Assembly (NCBI GenBank): GCA_002504405.1
Contig: DARO01000009.1
Coordinates: 62,001 to 126,000, forward strand
DNA length: 64,000 bases
Direction of reading: 5' to 3'
Source of the DNA: Methanomassiliicoccaceae archaeon UBA71
GTDB lineage: Archaea; Thermoplasmatota; Thermoplasmata; Methanomassiliicoccales; Methanomethylophilaceae
Position numbers and translations under genes: made by a program. The notes below the pieces were generated by a model. That model saw only the letters and a list, made by a program, of their open reading frames with translations. It was not told the origin of the DNA and did no database searches. Below, piece after piece: positions 25,901 through 33,153 of this stretch (positions are counted from its first letter, which is position 1; every line of letters starts with the position of its first letter).

Positions 25901-27331
25901 CTTAAGTGCATCAACCCTCGGGCGAGGGTGAGCGTCAAGCTCGTATCGGAGTCCGGCGTGGGCACGGTGGCCGCAGGGGCCGTCAAGGCGGGCGCCGACA
26001 TGATTCTCATCTCCGGCAGCGACGGGGGAACAGGGGCCAGCCCGCTGTCCTCGATAAGGTACGCCGGGTCTCCTTGGGAGACCGGCCTCGCAGAGGTCCA
26101 GCAGACCCTCATGATCAACGGGCTCCGCGACAGGGTCCGGATACAGGTGGACGGCCAGATGAAGACCGCCAGGGACGTCATCGTGGCGGCACTCCTCGGA
26201 GCGGAGGAATTCGGGTTCGCCACATCTCCGATGGTGGCCATGGGTTGCATCATGTGCAGGAAGTGCCAGACGAACACATGTCCGGTCGGCATCGCCACTC
26301 AGGATCCCGAGCGCAGGGCGAGGTTCTCGTCCAGCGCGGAGGAGGTCGTCAGGTACTGGAGGTACATGGCGGAAGACGTCCGCAGAATGCTCGCCTCGAT
26401 GGGGTTCAGGTCGATGGACGAGATCATCGGCCGCTCGGACCTGCTAGTCCCCAAGGCCGTCGGCGGCAAGGCATCCCGCCTGGACTTCTCCAGGATGCTG
26501 GAGGCCTTGGACGGAGAGAGGCGCTGCGTATCGGGGCAGTCGGATATACTGGGGGACGTCCTGGACCGCAGGCTGATGAGGGACTGCGCTGACGCGCTGG
26601 ATTCCGGACGCGGAGTGAAGCTCGAGTACACGCTGTCAAACGTCGACCGTTCGGTCGGTACGATGCTGTCCGGAGAGGTGGCCAGGCGCGGCCTGGACCT
26701 TCCGGACGACACGATCGACATAACATTCACCGGGGCCGCGGGACAGAGCTTCGGCGCGTTCCTGTCCAAGGGGATGACGTTCAGGATGAGGGGCCTTGCC
26801 AACGACTACGTCGGCAAGGGCCTGTCCGGAGGGAGGATATCCATAGCCCCCGGGGGCCGGAGCCCATGCGGTAACGTCATCGCAGGGAACACGATCCTCT
26901 ACGGTGCCACATCCGGGGAGCTCTATATCGCCGGTTCCGTCGGTGAGAGGTTCTGCGTGCGCAACAGCGGAGCCACTGCGGTGGCGGAAGGAGCAGGGGA
27001 CCACTGCTGCGAGTACATGACGGGCGGCCGCGTCGTCGTCCTCGGCAAGTGCGGCAGGAACTTCGCGGCAGGGATGTCTGCAGGGATAGCGTACGTTCTC
27101 GACGAGGACGGGGACTTCGACAGGCATTGCAATATGGACATGGTGGAGCTCTCGCTCGTCGAGGGGGATGCCGACGTCTCAGAGCTGAGGGCCATTATAT
27201 GCAGGCACCTGGAAGAGACCGGAAGCGAGAAGGCGAGGGAGATCCTTGATGACTGGGGCCTCTGGGTTCAGAAGTTCATCAAGGTAATGCCGGTGGGCTA
27301 CAAGCTCCTGCTAGAGAAGGAGTCGGAATGA
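22916..27331 (+). CDS. gltB: Glutamate synthase, large subunit
   Basis: 1471 residues, the full four-domain bacterial/plant layout rather than the split archaeal form. The Ntn-type amidotransferase domain has its nucleophile Cys at 18 (HDACGVGM), so a 17-residue propeptide must be removed. Downstream are VHSRFSTNT, the FMN/synthase domain (GGEDPSRF, RFGVTAEYL, ISGSDGGTGASP), the 3Fe-4S motif CRKCQTNTCPVG and the C-terminal glycine-rich beta-helix (GGRVVVLGKCGRNF). It reduces 2-oxoglutarate plus glutamine to two glutamates. No gltD lies nearby, so ferredoxin or an unlinked small subunit must supply electrons. A strong SD (AAGGAGGTG) precedes the ATG. Confidence 0.95.
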   Translation: MAAGRVGLYEPGNEHDACGVGMAVDIGGTRSRRIVEYGLRLLESMAHRGAENGDGKTGDGAGILVQVPHKFISKLGVPVPEAGRYGTGLVFLPKDPSAAEGFLGMFRDVCAKHALYVIGVRDVPVDHSVPGRMALDGEPRIVQVFVTSYDSPEVLEHKLYRVRKIVSNAVADSGSPGSDDFYICSLSSRTMVYKGMLTPEQLGAYYLDLGDPDFESAIAMVHSRFSTNTLPAWKLAQPFRMLCHNGEINTIRANRSWMEARESVMETDLIPGLSEVYPVMQRGMSDSATLDNVFEFLTMAGKGMPNALSIMIPESWNDRNPIPDSLKAYYEYHSILMEPWDGPAAVFFTDGTSAGGMLDRNGLRPARYCVTDDGIMVMASEAGAIPIDPDRISETGRLRPGKMILVDTSAGRIVRDSEIKETLATAYPYRDWLERNRLDLDKLSSGRQVGREVPDLPRMLAEFGYSEEDVTRVMEPMASAGKEAVGSSGYDAPLAVLSDRPQLLFNYFRQKFAQVTNPPIDPIREELVMSTMGYIGSVQQNILDPAPRLCKVVKVRHPVITNRELDLLRNLRYRGFNAVTIDTTFPASGGPGALEAEIGRLCSEADAAVDSGAAFIILSDRGVSDSRAPIPSLLALSAVHQHLVADKKRLRIAIVVESGEPREVMHFALLVGYGANAVNPYMALAVVQDMVDSGRLRIDADTAEANYLKATDKGLLKIMSKMGIATIRSYRGSCLFDAVGLDRGMMDEYFGGTPSGVDGIGMDDIAAEYVGMHRAAHAGDGGCLPDRGEYSNRRGGERHSWSPEAVKALRSAVRDGNPDEYRRFAELEDGGMFFLRDLLDVCTGAPIPLSEVEPPESIMKRFEAGAISFGAISKEAHETLAEAMNIIGSKSNTGEGGEDPSRFHPGPDGRNLRSAVKQVASGRFGVTAEYLVNADELQIKVAQGAKPGEGGQLMGFKVDKVIAATRHTIPGITLISPPPHHDIYSIEDLKQLIFDLKCINPRARVSVKLVSESGVGTVAAGAVKAGADMILISGSDGGTGASPLSSIRYAGSPWETGLAEVQQTLMINGLRDRVRIQVDGQMKTARDVIVAALLGAEEFGFATSPMVAMGCIMCRKCQTNTCPVGIATQDPERRARFSSSAEEVVRYWRYMAEDVRRMLASMGFRSMDEIIGRSDLLVPKAVGGKASRLDFSRMLEALDGERRCVSGQSDILGDVLDRRLMRDCADALDSGRGVKLEYTLSNVDRSVGTMLSGEVARRGLDLPDDTIDITFTGAAGQSFGAFLSKGMTFRMRGLANDYVGKGLSGGRISIAPGGRSPCGNVIAGNTILYGATSGELYIAGSVGERFCVRNSGATAVAEGAGDHCCEYMTGGRVVVLGKCGRNFAAGMSAGIAYVLDEDGDFDRHCNMDMVELSLVEGDADVSELRAIICRHLEETGSEKAREILDDWGLWVQKFIKVMPVGYKLLLEKESE

Positions 27332-27337
27332 ATAGAT

Positions 27338-27361
27338 GGGGGAGGGGCGTCGCCCCTTCCC
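27338..27361 (+). terminator. Hairpin between gltB and the PEBP gene
   Basis: GGGGC pairs with GCCCC around loop GTC, extended by an A-T and G-C pairs with one bulge, 7 nt after the gltB stop and followed by GGTTTATC. It may serve the plus-strand operon. Confidence 0.5.
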
Positions 27362-27432
27362 GGTTTATCGTTCAGAAGGATTGCGGAACAGCTATCAATG
27401 CCCATACAGCAATCAATGGGCTCGCCCCTCCG

Positions 27433-27930
27433 TCATGCAGGGCAGTAGCGACCGATAATCTTCGCGTGCGAGATCACGTGTCCCTGCATCGCGAAGAACA
27501 GGTCGTTCAGCCTGAATCCGCGGGGGAGGTCCAGGACCGTGTCGAGTGCGAAGACCTTCAGGGTATACCTGTGCTCGCAGTTCGGGGGAGCCGGTCCGCC
27601 GTATCCGGTGGCCTGCTCCACGCTGTTGTCTCCAGCGACGCTGCACCAACTGTTGCACCCTTCCGTGAAGTCGGGGTCGTTGTGGGACTCTCCCTCTGAG
27701 ACCTCGGTCTTCCTGAGGTCGGAAATCGTCCAGTGGATCCAGTCGAACCCGCACACGGGCACCGCGTCGTAATCGTCGAAGATTATGGCGAAGCTCTTAG
27801 TGCCCTCGGGGGCGTCCTCGATAGTGAACGGTATCGACAGGGAGGGCATGCCGTTGAGGAAGTCCTTCCCCTTGCATCCGTACCTGTCGAGGATCCTGCC
27901 GTCCACTATCCCTGCGCTGGACACCTTCAT
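27433..27930 (-). CDS. YbhB/YbcL-type phosphatidylethanolamine-binding-like protein
   Basis: 165 residues. Family strings PSLSIPFTIEDAPEGTKSFA, DWIHWTISDL, the GYGGPAPP loop and HRYTLKVFALD mark the PEBP/Raf kinase inhibitor-like fold. Cellular role in prokaryotes is unclear. Start chosen at ATG 27930 (MKVSSAG), which begins 1 nt after the apt stop and matches family N-termini; ATG 27945 would overlap apt by 14 nt. It is probably co-transcribed with apt. Confidence 0.9.
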   Translation of the reverse strand: MKVSSAGIVDGRILDRYGCKGKDFLNGMPSLSIPFTIEDAPEGTKSFAIIFDDYDAVPVCGFDWIHWTISDLRKTEVSEGESHNDPDFTEGCNSWCSVAGDNSVEQATGYGGPAPPNCEHRYTLKVFALDTVLDLPRGFRLNDLFFAMQGHVISHAKIIGRYCPA

Positions 27931-27931
27931 G

Positions 27932-28456
27932 TCAGGCACCCTCATAGGTGATGAGGGAGTCCATGTCGTATCCCTTGAGGTTCTCCCTGCCGTTGAGTCC
28001 TGCGAGCTCCATCACGAACCCGATCTTCACTACGGTTCCACCGAGCTTTTCGACCATCTTGATGATGGCGGCGGTGGTTCCACCCGTGGCAATCAGGTCA
28101 TCGATGATGACAACTTTCTGACCCGGTTTGATGGCATCCTTGTGCATCTCCAAGGTTGCCGTGCCGTATTCCAGATCATATTCCTCGGATACGGTCTCTC
28201 TGGGCAGCTTCCCCTTCTTCCTGACAAGTATGAATCCTTTGTTCAGGCAGTATGCCACAGGGCCTCCGAAGACGAATCCCCTGGATTCGGCTCCGACGAC
28301 GAGGTCGAAGTCCAGGTCCTTCACCATGTCTACAAGGCCGTCTATTGACATCCTCAGCCCTTCGGGGTTCTGGATGATGGTAGTTATGTCTCTGAAGAGG
28401 ATCCCCGGCTTCGGGAAGTCGGGTATCTCGGTGACATAGTCCTTCAAATCACTCAT
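27932..28456 (-). CDS. apt: Adenine phosphoribosyltransferase
   Basis: 174 residues. Salvages adenine with PRPP to AMP. PKPGILFRDITTII, GAESRGFVFGGPVAY, VRKKGKLP and the PRPP-binding VVIIDDLIATGGTTAA are diagnostic. The ATG at 28456 is 27 nt from a TATA box, so a leaderless mRNA is expected. It is divergent from the AMP phosphorylase/RuBisCO genes, which release adenine; APRT could return it to AMP. Confidence 0.95.
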   Translation of the reverse strand: MSDLKDYVTEIPDFPKPGILFRDITTIIQNPEGLRMSIDGLVDMVKDLDFDLVVGAESRGFVFGGPVAYCLNKGFILVRKKGKLPRETVSEEYDLEYGTATLEMHKDAIKPGQKVVIIDDLIATGGTTAAIIKMVEKLGGTVVKIGFVMELAGLNGRENLKGYDMDSLITYEGA

Positions 28457-28478
28457 GGAATTGGTACAGAGGTGACTG

Positions 28479-28487
28479 GTATAAAAC
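28479..28487 (-). promoter_or_regulatory. TATA box of apt
   Basis: Minus-strand TTTTATACC, centre 27 nt before the apt ATG. It follows directly after the terminator hairpin of the candidate RNA. Confidence 0.65.
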
Positions 28488-28498
28488 AATCTTCAACC

Positions 28499-28521
28499 GG
28501 ACAGGACCCATGGTCCTGTCC
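28499..28521 (-). terminator. Terminator of the candidate RNA upstream of apt
   Basis: GGACAGGACC and GGTCCTGTCC form a perfect 10-bp stem around a 3-nt loop. On the minus strand GGTTGAAGATTGTTTTA follows. Confidence 0.6.
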
Positions 28522-28722
28522 CAGAACACAGACCCCTTAGGGTAAGGGTGGCGTTGGCCTGTTTGTCGCGGTCATCAGTCGAGTCTTGCGAACGACCGAT
28601 TCAGAGCGCAGACCGAAGGGAAGTGTCAACCGACCAGTCTTTCTTCGTCGCGTCGGAACTATGGTCGCTCTCGCCGCAGATCCCAGTTACTTTCCGTTTA
28701 CTGATCTTTGCTCGCCTCCTTG
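28499..28722 (-). ncRNA. Candidate structured RNA of about 220 nt, unknown family
   Basis: This part of the 466-bp apt-rnc gap has no credible reading frame but many nested helices (plus coordinates): 28679-28687 with 28700-28706; 28603-28608 plus 28612-28614 with 28663-28671; 28630-28634 with 28652-28656; 28575-28581 with 28593-28599; 28528-28534 with 28556-28562; 28534-28538 with 28544-28548. Two 7-bp helices contain a G-U pair only if the minus strand is the RNA; on plus the same position is an A-C mismatch. A TATA-like box (28743-28753) gives a start near 28722 and a 10-bp terminator ends it. I see no RNase P, SRP, tRNA or clear C/D signature. Confidence 0.5.
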
Positions 28723-28742
28723 AGTGAAAATATTACACCTGC

Positions 28743-28753
28743 AGTATAAATAC
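28743..28753. promoter_or_regulatory. Near-symmetrical TATA box between candidate RNA and rnc
   Basis: Plus AGTATAAATAC; minus GTATTTATACT. On minus the start falls near 28722 at the 5' end of the candidate RNA; on plus near 28773, beside an inverted repeat. Confidence 0.5.
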
Positions 28754-28769
28754 CTAACGCATGCCCGCT

Positions 28770-28787
28770 CGAATTAAGTGTAATTCG
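28770..28787. promoter_or_regulatory. Palindrome, possible operator
   Basis: CGAATTA-AGTG-TAATTCG, perfect 7-bp arms, located at the predicted plus-strand start site downstream of the box at 28743. Confidence 0.4.
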
Positions 28788-28813
28788 TTGCGTAATGCAT
28801 CTTATCCGTCAAT

Positions 28814-28842
28814 ATTCTTACGATTATCGTAGAATAACTACG
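28814..28842. promoter_or_regulatory. Clustered dyad and half-sites upstream of rnc
   Basis: ATTCTTACGAT abuts ATCGTAGAAT (28826-28835) with a 1-nt centre, too tight for a hairpin but good for a dimeric DNA-binding protein; a related half-site, CTACGAAT, follows at about 28838-28845. Confidence 0.35.
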
Positions 28843-28922
28843 AATACAGAAAACGATGGATGTAACTGTTGCATCAAGGCCCACCCATCAACGGTAAATC
28901 GTAGGTTGTCAATCACGCTCCG

Positions 28923-29411
28923 ATGGAATCTGATTTCGAGATGGGCGTGCGCCAGTTCCTTGCCCGTCCACCATTCGGGTACAGGAATGTTCCCCCGGAA
29001 TCGCTGTCCCTATTCTGCACGGCACTGACGCACGACAGCTACACCAACGAGCACGGGGGCACCCCGTATGAGAGGCTCGAGTTCCTTGGAGATGCCATCT
29101 TGGAGTTCATCGTGTGCGAGGAGGTCTTCTTGAACACGGACCTCGCGGAGGGGGCGATGACCGATTTCAAACAGGACAAGGTGGCCAACCATCGCATCTC
29201 CGAGAGGGTCATCGCGCACGGCATCGGAATCGATGCGATCATGAGGGTCGGCGGTGGTCATCTGGATGACCGCGGGGCCCCCGTGATCGAGGAGAACATG
29301 AGGTCGGACTCCTTCGAGGCGATACTGGCCGCCGTTTACCTCTCGTACGGGATGGATGAGGCGCGCAGGATCGTGGGGGAGGTCATTCTTCTTGACCATG
29401 CCGTGGAATGA
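28923..29411 (+). CDS. rnc: Stand-alone RNase III domain protein
   Basis: 162 residues containing one RNase III catalytic domain. The signature ERLEFLGDAILEF (about 47-59) supplies the first acidic residues and DSFEAILAAVYLSYG (about 132-146) the second Asp and Glu, so all four metal-binding acids look present. There is no double-stranded RNA-binding domain, so it resembles Mini-III in layout, though not necessarily in descent. RNase III is uncommon in archaea, making bacterial acquisition likely. A weak GGTAAATCG box lies about 27 nt before the ATG. The AMP-pathway genes follow on the same strand with their own box. Confidence 0.88.
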   Translation: MESDFEMGVRQFLARPPFGYRNVPPESLSLFCTALTHDSYTNEHGGTPYERLEFLGDAILEFIVCEEVFLNTDLAEGAMTDFKQDKVANHRISERVIAHGIGIDAIMRVGGGHLDDRGAPVIEENMRSDSFEAILAAVYLSYGMDEARRIVGEVILLDHAVE

Positions 29412-29442
29412 CGCAACTGGGCCATCGAACATTCTGACAATC

Positions 29443-29453
29443 CCATAATAAAG
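29443..29453 (+). promoter_or_regulatory. TATA-like box of the AMP-pathway operon
   Basis: CCATAATAAAG centred about 27 nt before the GTG start at 29475. Confidence 0.5.
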
Positions 29454-29474
29454 GACGAGGAGCATTCCCCGGAC

Positions 29475-30401
29475 GTGGAAGACACAGTCGCCGTCACGGC
29501 ACACAGGATAAGGACCATGGAGGTCCGTGGCGCGGGCAGGATCGCCCGGGCCGGCGCGGACGCTCTGAGGGATTTCGCCACCGCATACAGCAGCACCGAA
29601 CTGGAGCCGTTCCTGGACGATCTCAAGAAGGCATCCGAAACGCTCCTCGCTTCCCGTCCGACCGCGGTGTCCCTGTGGAACGCCGTGCACGCATCGACCA
29701 AGGCCGCCTTCGGAGCCTCGTCATTCGACGAGGCGAGGGACTCGGTCATCCGTGATGCCACTGATTTTTCCGAGCGCTCTTCGAAGGCTGTGGATGCCAT
29801 AGCACGCATCGGTGCCAAGAGGATATCCGACGGGGATGTCGTGATGACCCACTGCAACAGCAGCGCCGCACTGGGCGTCATCAAAGAGGCGCACAGGCAG
29901 GGCAAGGATTTCAAGGTGTTCGCCACCGAATCTCGTCCCTGGCGGCAGGGCATCTTCACCGTTAGGGAGCTGGCCGAGGCGGGCGTAGATGTGACGCTGA
30001 TAATAGACAGCGCTGTTCGCACGGTCATGAGGGATGTAGACGAGGTTTTCGTCGGTGCGGACACGGTAACATCCCACGGAGCACTTGTGAACAAGGTCGG
30101 GACATCGCAGCTGGCACTTGCAGCCCACGAAGCCCGCTCCAGGTTCTATGTCTGCAGCGAGACTTACAAGTTTTCGCCCATGACCGTGCTCGGCGACATG
30201 GTCACTATAGAGGAGAGGGATGTCTCCGAAGTTGTGGCGCCGGGGGAGATCCCCGACTCGGTTAAAGTTTACAACCCGGTCTTCGACAGCACGCCGGCCA
30301 GATACATAGACGCGATCATAACGGAGGTCGGGATGATCTCCCCAGGATCCGTCTACGACATCATGGTCAGGCAGCTGGGGGACGGGATTTTCAAGGAGTG
30401 A
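29475..30401 (+). CDS. Ribose-1,5-bisphosphate isomerase
   Basis: 308 residues from a GTG start, leaderless by the TATA position. The N-terminal helix motif VTAHRIRTMEVRGAGRIARA and the eIF2B-alpha-like Rossmann domain with THCNSSAALGVIKEA (catalytic Cys) and DSAVRTVMRDVDEVFVGADT (catalytic Asp) separate it from translation initiation factor subunits and methylthioribose-1-phosphate isomerase. It turns ribose 1,5-bisphosphate into ribulose 1,5-bisphosphate, feeding the RuBisCO encoded immediately downstream. Confidence 0.92.
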   Translation: MEDTVAVTAHRIRTMEVRGAGRIARAGADALRDFATAYSSTELEPFLDDLKKASETLLASRPTAVSLWNAVHASTKAAFGASSFDEARDSVIRDATDFSERSSKAVDAIARIGAKRISDGDVVMTHCNSSAALGVIKEAHRQGKDFKVFATESRPWRQGIFTVRELAEAGVDVTLIIDSAVRTVMRDVDEVFVGADTVTSHGALVNKVGTSQLALAAHEARSRFYVCSETYKFSPMTVLGDMVTIEERDVSEVVAPGEIPDSVKVYNPVFDSTPARYIDAIITEVGMISPGSVYDIMVRQLGDGIFKE

Positions 30402-30406
30402 TTAGG

Positions 30407-31642
30407 ATGGAGAACTACTCTTATCTGCACCTCGGCGAGCCCGAGGACCCGGACAGGTACGTGATATGCAAATACCGTGTGACCACGGATCTGCCCATGG
30501 AGAAGGCAGCGGAGGCCATAGCGGCCGAGCAGTCCACCGGGACGTGGACAGGCATATCGACCCTGGATTCCGGAATATTCGAGTCCCTGGGAGCCAGGAT
30601 AACGTCCATAGAGGGCGACATGGTTACCGCGGAGTTCCCCGCGGAGGACTTCAGCATCGAGGTTGGATCTGTCCCCCAGATCCTCAGCGTCATCTCTGGG
30701 AACCTCTTCGGGCTCGGCGCCCTCAAGGCAGTGAGGCTGGAGGACGTTACCTTCCCGAAGAGCATACTGGAGCAGTTCAAGGGGCCGAAGTTCGGATCCG
30801 AAGGGATCAGGAGGCTCCTGGACCGCCCCGAGAAGCCGCTGGTCGGAACGATAGTCAAGCCCAAGATAGGCCTGTCCCCGGAGAGGACTGCGGAGTACGT
30901 CTACGAGGCAGGGGCAGGCGGGCTTACGAATTCCAAGGACGACGAGACGCTCGTGGACCAGGCGTTCTGCCCGATACAGGACAGGACCGTCGCCGTCGCG
31001 GAGGCGCTCGACAGGCTCGAGGCCGAGGGGCACAAGATGATGCACGCCATCAACGTCAGCACCCGCGGCGACAGGATCGTCGAGCTGGCCGAGAAGGTGC
31101 AGGGATGGGGGGCCAGGGAGATAATGGTCGATGTCATCACATGCGGGTTCGGAGCCGTCCAAGCGCTGACGGAGGACCCATCCATCAAGGTCCCCATACA
31201 CGTCCACAGGACCATGCACGGTGCGTTCACCAAGGACCCGTTCCACGGCGTGGCGATGCTGCCGCTGACCAAGCTCGTCAGGATGGTCGGAGGCGACGCC
31301 CTCCACATCGGGACCCTCGGCGTCGGAAAGATGTCCGGTGCCGCTGCGGACAACAGCAATCTGGAGGCATGCCTGGGCGACGACGTCCCCTACAAGCCCG
31401 TCATGCCCGTGTGCTCTGGAGGGGTGCATCCCGGCCTCGTCGCGGAGATCGTCAAGCGCTCCGGGATGGACGTTCAGATACAGGCAGGAGGAGGGGTCGC
31501 CGGCCATCCCGGAGGCGTCAGGGCGGGGGCGATGGGCATGAGCCAGGCTGTCGATGCGGCTTTCCTCGGCATCCCTGCCGACGAGTACGCCAAGGACCAT
31601 CAGGAGCTCGCAGTCGCACTGAGGGAGTGGGGTTCAAAATGA
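30407..31642 (+). CDS. rbcL: Type III ribulose-bisphosphate carboxylase
   Basis: 411 residues, archaeal form III size. Active-site strings: GTIVKPKIGLSP (the two Lys), SKDDE (carbamylated Lys and Mg ligands), HVHRTMHGAFT, LHIGTLGVGKM (loop 6 Lys) and CSGGVHPG, all present. It carboxylates ribulose bisphosphate to two 3-phosphoglycerates. The ATG at 30407 is chosen for AAGGAGTGA 5 nt upstream; GTG 30398 is an alternative. The residues before KDDE read GGLTNS, where the usual pattern is GGxDFx. It is flanked by R15P isomerase and AMP phosphorylase and therefore serves nucleotide breakdown rather than a Calvin cycle. Confidence 0.95.
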   Translation: MENYSYLHLGEPEDPDRYVICKYRVTTDLPMEKAAEAIAAEQSTGTWTGISTLDSGIFESLGARITSIEGDMVTAEFPAEDFSIEVGSVPQILSVISGNLFGLGALKAVRLEDVTFPKSILEQFKGPKFGSEGIRRLLDRPEKPLVGTIVKPKIGLSPERTAEYVYEAGAGGLTNSKDDETLVDQAFCPIQDRTVAVAEALDRLEAEGHKMMHAINVSTRGDRIVELAEKVQGWGAREIMVDVITCGFGAVQALTEDPSIKVPIHVHRTMHGAFTKDPFHGVAMLPLTKLVRMVGGDALHIGTLGVGKMSGAAADNSNLEACLGDDVPYKPVMPVCSGGVHPGLVAEIVKRSGMDVQIQAGGGVAGHPGGVRAGAMGMSQAVDAAFLGIPADEYAKDHQELAVALREWGSK

Positions 31643-33153
31643 AGCTGAGAACGAAGTACTACGATGTAGACGCCTCGGAGCCCACGGTGCTCATACACGA
31701 TGACGACTGCAGAGAGATAGGTGTGAAGGAGAACGACCGTGTCAGTATAATCGGCCTCCGCACCGCGGTCGCCCTCGTCAGCAGGTCCGACACCCTCGTG
31801 GACAAGGGGGTCATACTCGTCCCATCGTCGATCATGGAACGCTGCGCGGTCAAGGAGGGGGAGGAGGTCGGGGTCACGTACTGCCAGAACCCGGATTCCG
31901 TCCGGTCCATCAGGAGGAAGATGGACAACGAGAAGCTCTCCGCGGAGGAGATCCAGGCCATCGTCGAGGACATACTCCACAACAAGCTCTCGAAGATCGA
32001 GATCTCTGCATGGCTGACCGCCCTTTACATCAACGGGATGGACATCGACGAGATCGCGGACTTCACCAAATCCATGGCGAACACGGGGGACATCCTGGAG
32101 TTCGAGAGGCAGCCCGTCTTCGATTTCCACAGCCTCGGTGGCGTACCCGGCAACAAGGTCACGCCCATAGTGGTCTCGATCGTGGCCGCCGCAGGAATCA
32201 TGATCCCAAAGACCTCGTCCCGTGCCATAAGCAGCGCATGCGGCACCTCGGACTTCGTAGAGACGTTCTGCGATGTGGAGCTGGACGCTGACAGGCTCAA
32301 GAGGATCGCCGAGGATGTCGGCGGGGTGTTTGCCTGGGGAGGATCCATGAACCTGGCCCCGGTGGACGACATGGTAATCAAGATCGAGCACCCCCTGGGG
32401 ATAAACCCCCGCGCCCAGATGCTGGCCTCTATCATGAGCAAGAAGGTCGCGATAGGCGCCACCCACCTCGTGGTGGACATCCCCACTGGATCCGGGACTA
32501 AGGTCCCGACTATAGAGGTCGCGAGGGCGTACGCCAGGGACCTTATGGATCTGGGGGAGAAACTCGGGATGCATGTGGAATGCGCCATCACCTACGCGGA
32601 CCAGCCCGTGGGGAACGCCGTTGGGCCGAAGCTGGAGGCCAGGGAGTGCATAAGCATCCTGGAGGGCAACAAGCATCCGGCCAGCGTCGTTGAGAAGGCC
32701 TGCGACTGCGCGGGCATAATCCTGGAGATGGCCGGGGTAAACAACGGTTCCGCCAGGGCCAGGGAGATCCTGGAATCGGGAGAGGCGCATGCCAAGTTCA
32801 TGGAGATCGTGGTGGCCCAGGGAGGGAGGCCGGACCTCAGGTCCGAGGACCTGGTCCCCGGACAGTACGTCTACGACGTCGTCGCCAACAAGTCCGGATA
32901 CATACACGCCATAAACAACAAGGATGTCGTGGCGATAGCGAAGGCCGCCGGAGCCCCGAACGACAAGGGTGCCGGCCTGATGATCCATCTGAAGAAGGGT
33001 CAGAGGGTGGAGCAGGGGGAGACCCTGTTCACGATATATGCGGACAACGAGGCGAAGCTCAGGAGGGCCCGCGAGACCGCGCTCAAGTACCCGCCGATGA
33101 CCATCGAGGGGATGCTCCTCAAGAGGGTGTCCTCCATCCCGGTCAGGAAATGA
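31639..33153 (+). CDS. deoA: AMP phosphorylase
   Basis: 504 residues, the archaeal length with an extra N-terminal domain (about 1-85) relative to bacterial thymidine phosphorylase. The signature SSRAISSACGTSDFVE, DFHSLGGVPGNKVTP and GATHLVVDIPTGSGTK are clear. It phosphorolyses AMP to adenine and ribose 1,5-bisphosphate. The ATG overlaps the rbcL stop (ATGA). With R15P isomerase and RuBisCO it completes the AMP-to-3-phosphoglycerate pathway in one transcript. Confidence 0.95.
   Translation: MKLRTKYYDVDASEPTVLIHDDDCREIGVKENDRVSIIGLRTAVALVSRSDTLVDKGVILVPSSIMERCAVKEGEEVGVTYCQNPDSVRSIRRKMDNEKLSAEEIQAIVEDILHNKLSKIEISAWLTALYINGMDIDEIADFTKSMANTGDILEFERQPVFDFHSLGGVPGNKVTPIVVSIVAAAGIMIPKTSSRAISSACGTSDFVETFCDVELDADRLKRIAEDVGGVFAWGGSMNLAPVDDMVIKIEHPLGINPRAQMLASIMSKKVAIGATHLVVDIPTGSGTKVPTIEVARAYARDLMDLGEKLGMHVECAITYADQPVGNAVGPKLEARECISILEGNKHPASVVEKACDCAGIILEMAGVNNGSARAREILESGEAHAKFMEIVVAQGGRPDLRSEDLVPGQYVYDVVANKSGYIHAINNKDVVAIAKAAGAPNDKGAGLMIHLKKGQRVEQGETLFTIYADNEAKLRRARETALKYPPMTIEGMLLKRVSSIPVRK

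Noticed and set aside
28499..28722. RNase P or SRP RNA identity for the candidate RNA
   Set aside because: The universal GAGGAAAGUC and ACAGAA motifs of RNase P and the SRP GGAA/GCAG loops are not found.
30353..31600. Long open frame antisense to rbcL (415 codons)
   Set aside because: Shadow of RuBisCO; low-complexity composition and no motif.
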